Both the position numbers and the translations under genes were made by a program. A DNA stretch of 42,752 nt from Bacteroidales bacterium (GTDB taxonomy: Bacteria > Bacteroidota > Bacteroidia > Bacteroidales > UBA932), in the NCBI GenBank assembly GCA_024401995.1, contig JAKSJZ010000007.1, positions 1 through 42,752 on the forward strand, read 5' to 3'. The notes under the pieces were generated by a model, which saw only the letters and a list, made by a program, of their open reading frames with translations, was not told where the DNA came from and ran no database searches. Positions 41,012 to 42,752 of this stretch are shown here, one piece after another. Position 1 is the first letter of the stretch, and each line of letters starts with the position of its first letter.

Positions 41012-41370
41012 CCTTCCGTCACCGTCTGTGCGATTTCCGCCAGTATGTGGCTTATCTCGCTCTTGAGAAAATCATAGCGGACTATGTCCTTCGAACTGTA
41101 AATCAGCATCAGGTCTATGCCTTTCTGCGGGAGCAGGTCCTTCTGGGTCCTGTATGCCTCCCTCATCCTGCGCTTGAGGAGATTGCGCTTCACCGCACGC
41201 TTGAAGAGTCTCTTGGGGACGCTGACCATTATCCTGTTGCATCCCGCCCCGTTGTCCGCCATCCAGCAGTACCGGACAGGTTGCAGCACTCCCCATCGGC
41301 CTTTTCTGAGGAGCGCTTCCGTAGCGGCCCTGCCCGATATCCTTTCTGCTTTGGAGAGGGTGAAGGTCAT
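41008..41370 (-). CDS. rnpA: Ribonuclease P protein component
   Basis: A 120-residue basic protein that binds the RNase P RNA for tRNA 5' maturation. It contains the RNR-type signature [17 protein letters not shown] start at ATG 41370 (MTFTLSK), which overlaps the hemD-like stop as ATGA; an in-frame ATG at 41388 would add six residues inside that gene. rpmH is not upstream here; the Bacteroidetes order hemD-rnpA-yidD is seen. Confidence 0.93.
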   Translation of the reverse strand: MTFTLSKAERISGRAATEALLRKGRWGVLQPVRYCWMADNGAGCNRIMVSVPKRLFKRAVKRNLLKRRMREAYRTQKDLLPQKGIDLMLIYSSKDIVRYDFLKSEISHILAEIAQTVTEG

Positions 41371-42104
41371 TTTGAATTTTCCAGACACATGGCTATCGCC
41401 TTCGAAGCGGATGTCACTTCGGGAGTGGGGCCCTGTACGCTGACGCTGAAACCGGCTTCCTTCATCGACTTGACTATACCCTTGCCGAAGGTGACGAATT
41501 TGAGAGCGCCCTGCTTGAAGTCGGGGAAGTTGTCCAGCAGGGACCTGACGTCGTGAGGGTTGTAAAGTACGGCTATGTCGAATCTGGAGAAGTCGATGTC
41601 GCGGATATCCTGGTCGACCGGACGCACGAGGGTGGCTGTTGCATAGTTGAGACCTGCGTTGTCGAACAGCATCCTGACGTTGTCGCAGTCGGAATTCTCC
41701 GCCTTGGCGATGAAGAATTTCTCGTTCCTGTGCTTCGTGCCGATAAGGGAGACTATGCTCTCGAAAGTGCCGTCCCCGAAGAATATCTTGCGCTTGCGGT
41801 AAACAATATGCTTCTGGAGATACATCGCTATCACTTCGGTGGTGCAGAAGTACTTCATCGTCTCCGGCACCTTGAAGCGCAGGGCTTCGCAGAGGCTGAA
41901 ATAGGCGTCAATCGCGACCCTCGACGAGAATATCACCGCCGAGTACTCCCTCGGGTCTATCTTCTCCGCCTTGAACTCCTTCAGGCTGAGGGGCTCGATG
42001 ACGAAGAAAGGCCTGAACACGCACTTCGCTCCGAATTTTGTCTCTATTGCGGAGTATGCGGAGCGGTTCAGGGGTTCCTTCTGCGATATTAGAATCTGAC
42101 GCAT
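41367..42104 (-). CDS. hemD: Uroporphyrinogen-III synthase-like protein
   Basis: A 245-residue protein of the HemD family, with two alpha/beta domains. Weakly conserved family features are visible: ILISQKEP at the start, AVIFSSRVAIDAYF, the FFIAKAENSDCDNV segment and AVLYNPHDVRSLL. HemD sequences diverge strongly, so the fold is surer than the activity, and no other heme gene is in the window. Its start follows the DUF4271 stop by 6 bases. Confidence 0.82.
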   Translation of the reverse strand: MRQILISQKEPLNRSAYSAIETKFGAKCVFRPFFVIEPLSLKEFKAEKIDPREYSAVIFSSRVAIDAYFSLCEALRFKVPETMKYFCTTEVIAMYLQKHIVYRKRKIFFGDGTFESIVSLIGTKHRNEKFFIAKAENSDCDNVRMLFDNAGLNYATATLVRPVDQDIRDIDFSRFDIAVLYNPHDVRSLLDNFPDFKQGALKFVTFGKGIVKSMKEAGFSVSVQGPTPEVTSASKAIAMCLENSK

Positions 42105-42110
42105 CTTTGT

Positions 42111-42602
42111 TTACAACAAGGTGGCCGACAAAACAAGCAAAGCCGTCGGCACCAATTCAAGCCTACAAAGATACAAAATAGTTCCGAATGGTGAATGGGA
42201 TATGGCGAGAATTTGAGAGCACCTGATTACTGAAAGCAGGTAGAATACAGCCAGTTCCGTATAGATGAAACCCGTTGCGGCGGCATCCGGGGCTCCGAAC
42301 GCCGCAAGAACGGCCACGGTCACGGTCACGGCCGTCGAGCAGGCCAGGAGGAACGTGTACTGTACGTTGCGGGCTGCTGTCATCACGTCCCTTTCCGCGT
42401 TGCGGCCTCTCCCGAACAGGTATTTGATGCCGAAATAGGCGCCCATCATCGCAAATATGCCGAGGAGGTATCTCCAGCCGTAGAGATCCTCCAGGAACGT
42501 GGGCTCATACAGGCGGTATCTGCTGATTGTCAAGGCAAGGGGCAGGCACATCAGGAAGGTCGTGAAGTTGCGGCGCCTGGCCAGGCTGAGGTTCCTTTCC
42601 AT
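42111..42602 (-). CDS. DUF4271 membrane protein, N-terminus lost at join
   Basis: About 163 residues of a DUF4271 protein, a Bacteroidetes membrane family found beside hemD. Four or five hydrophobic helices are visible, including YLLGIFAMMGAYFGIKYLF, YTFLLACSTAVTVTVAVLAAF and the C-terminal LVPTALLVLSATLL. Upstream of about ERNLSLARRR the reading becomes Arg/Ser-rich and meaningless, because the DNA changes source near 42600. The native start and first domain are therefore missing and 42602 is only the last usable Met. Confidence 0.75.
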   Translation of the reverse strand: MERNLSLARRRNFTTFLMCLPLALTISRYRLYEPTFLEDLYGWRYLLGIFAMMGAYFGIKYLFGRGRNAERDVMTAARNVQYTFLLACSTAVTVTVAVLAAFGAPDAAATGFIYTELAVFYLLSVIRCSQILAISHSPFGTILYLCRLELVPTALLVLSATLL

Positions 42603-42610
42603 CGAGATGC
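42590..42610. other. Probable chimeric join (Bacteroidetes to actinobacterial DNA)
   Basis: To the left the minus strand encodes DUF4271; to the right the plus strand encodes a PAC2-family protein with almost only G or C at third codon positions. Both coding signals stop at this point with no gene end, repeat or mobile element between them. The exact base cannot be fixed from one sequence. Confidence 0.8.
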
Positions 42611-42752
42611 CGGCCCTGACCCTGCACGCGATCCGCGACAACTCGGGCAAGGGCTTCCTGCTGCTGGCCGGTGCCGAACCGGACCTGCGGTGGGAGCAGT
42701 TCGTCGACGCGGTGCGCCGCCTCTCGGATCGTCTCGGCGTCACCGACGTCAT
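42601..42752 (+). CDS. Partial PAC2-family protein, actinobacterial type
   Basis: Fifty codons without a stop, open at both ends. The reading IEMPALTLHAIRDNSGKG, FLLLAGAEPDLRWEQF and VDAVRRLSDRLGVTDV matches the central part of actinobacterial PAC2 (proteasome assembly chaperone) proteins, including the G.EPD..W motif. Nearly every codon ends in G or C, unlike its neighbours. PAC2 of this type is not expected in Bacteroidetes, so I treat it as foreign sequence joined by assembly rather than as transfer. Confidence 0.8.
   Translation, partial: MEMPALTLHAIRDNSGKGFLLLAGAEPDLRWEQFVDAVRRLSDRLGVTDV

Noticed and set aside
42111..42752. A 213-residue minus-strand protein extending to the window end
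   Set aside because: The first ~50 residues are antisense to the PAC2 fragment and are Arg/Ser-rich noise; only the part after about 42602 is DUF4271.
1..42752. CRISPR arrays, insertion sequences, phage genes and rRNA
   Set aside because: No regularly spaced direct repeats, transposase, integrase or structural phage motifs, and no rRNA-like sequence was noticed on either strand.

Overview
The window reads as a chromosomal stretch of a GC-rich member of the Bacteroidales, probably a gut-type Rikenellaceae/Alistipes or Cryptobacteroides-like lineage. Three signs support this. Promoters follow the Bacteroidetes pattern (TTTG, about 19 bases, TAnnTTTG). Several gene sets are typical of the phylum: DUF4271-hemD-rnpA-yidD, a glycogen cluster with a GT4 synthase and a GH57 enzyme, mutL beside a rhomboid gene, and DUF1080 with Gfo/Idh/MocA proteins. 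Many products are small lipoproteins or secreted proteins typical of the group. No insertion sequence, phage, CRISPR array or rRNA gene was seen. The last ~150 bases do not belong: they encode a PAC2-family fragment with actinobacterial-style GC-rich codons and meet a truncated DUF4271 gene at about 42600, most likely a chimeric assembly join.

Layout. 1-278 holds no gene but two large imperfect inverted repeats. 279-5646 is a divergent sugar-oxidation locus. The minus strand has an exported Gfo/Idh/MocA oxidoreductase and a fused sugar isomerase-DUF1080 protein. The plus strand has a 2-TM protein, an ApbE-type flavin transferase and a second exported oxidoreductase, closed by a terminator. 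A small Cys-rich lipoprotein follows. 6023-10000 (minus) is a compact housekeeping operon: tail-anchored protein, mutL, rhomboid, tsaC-like, rsmE. ispF and tRNA-Gln(CUG) lie divergently from it. 10682-17635 is accessory: a lipoprotein, a histidine acid phosphatase, a two-gene glycoside-hydrolase-like pair, and a VUT/YhhQ transporter.

17699-40860 is nearly all plus strand: cmk-ispH-efp; rlmH, a large NtrY-like kinase, an esterase and a secreted protein; then 13 genes with gaps of 8 bases or less. Those 13 run from an acyltransferase through ysxC, prs, a small membrane protein, der, xseA and xseB into a glycogen block (branching enzyme, debranching enzyme, GT4 synthase, GH57, phosphorylase) and end with a ribF-like gene. 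yidD, rnpA, hemD and DUF4271 run back on the minus strand.

How the genes work together. The first locus looks like an oxidise-then-cleave pathway for glycosides (3-keto sugar chemistry) with proteins exported to the periplasm or membrane. The glycogen block can build and break down storage glucan but lacks glgC here. ispF and ispH belong to the MEP isoprenoid pathway. The features most worth a second look are the join at 42600, the fused isomerase-DUF1080 gene and its flavin-transferase neighbour, a MutL without its nuclease motif, a RibF with a decayed kinase half, and a set of promoters placed so close to start codons that the transcripts would be leaderless.
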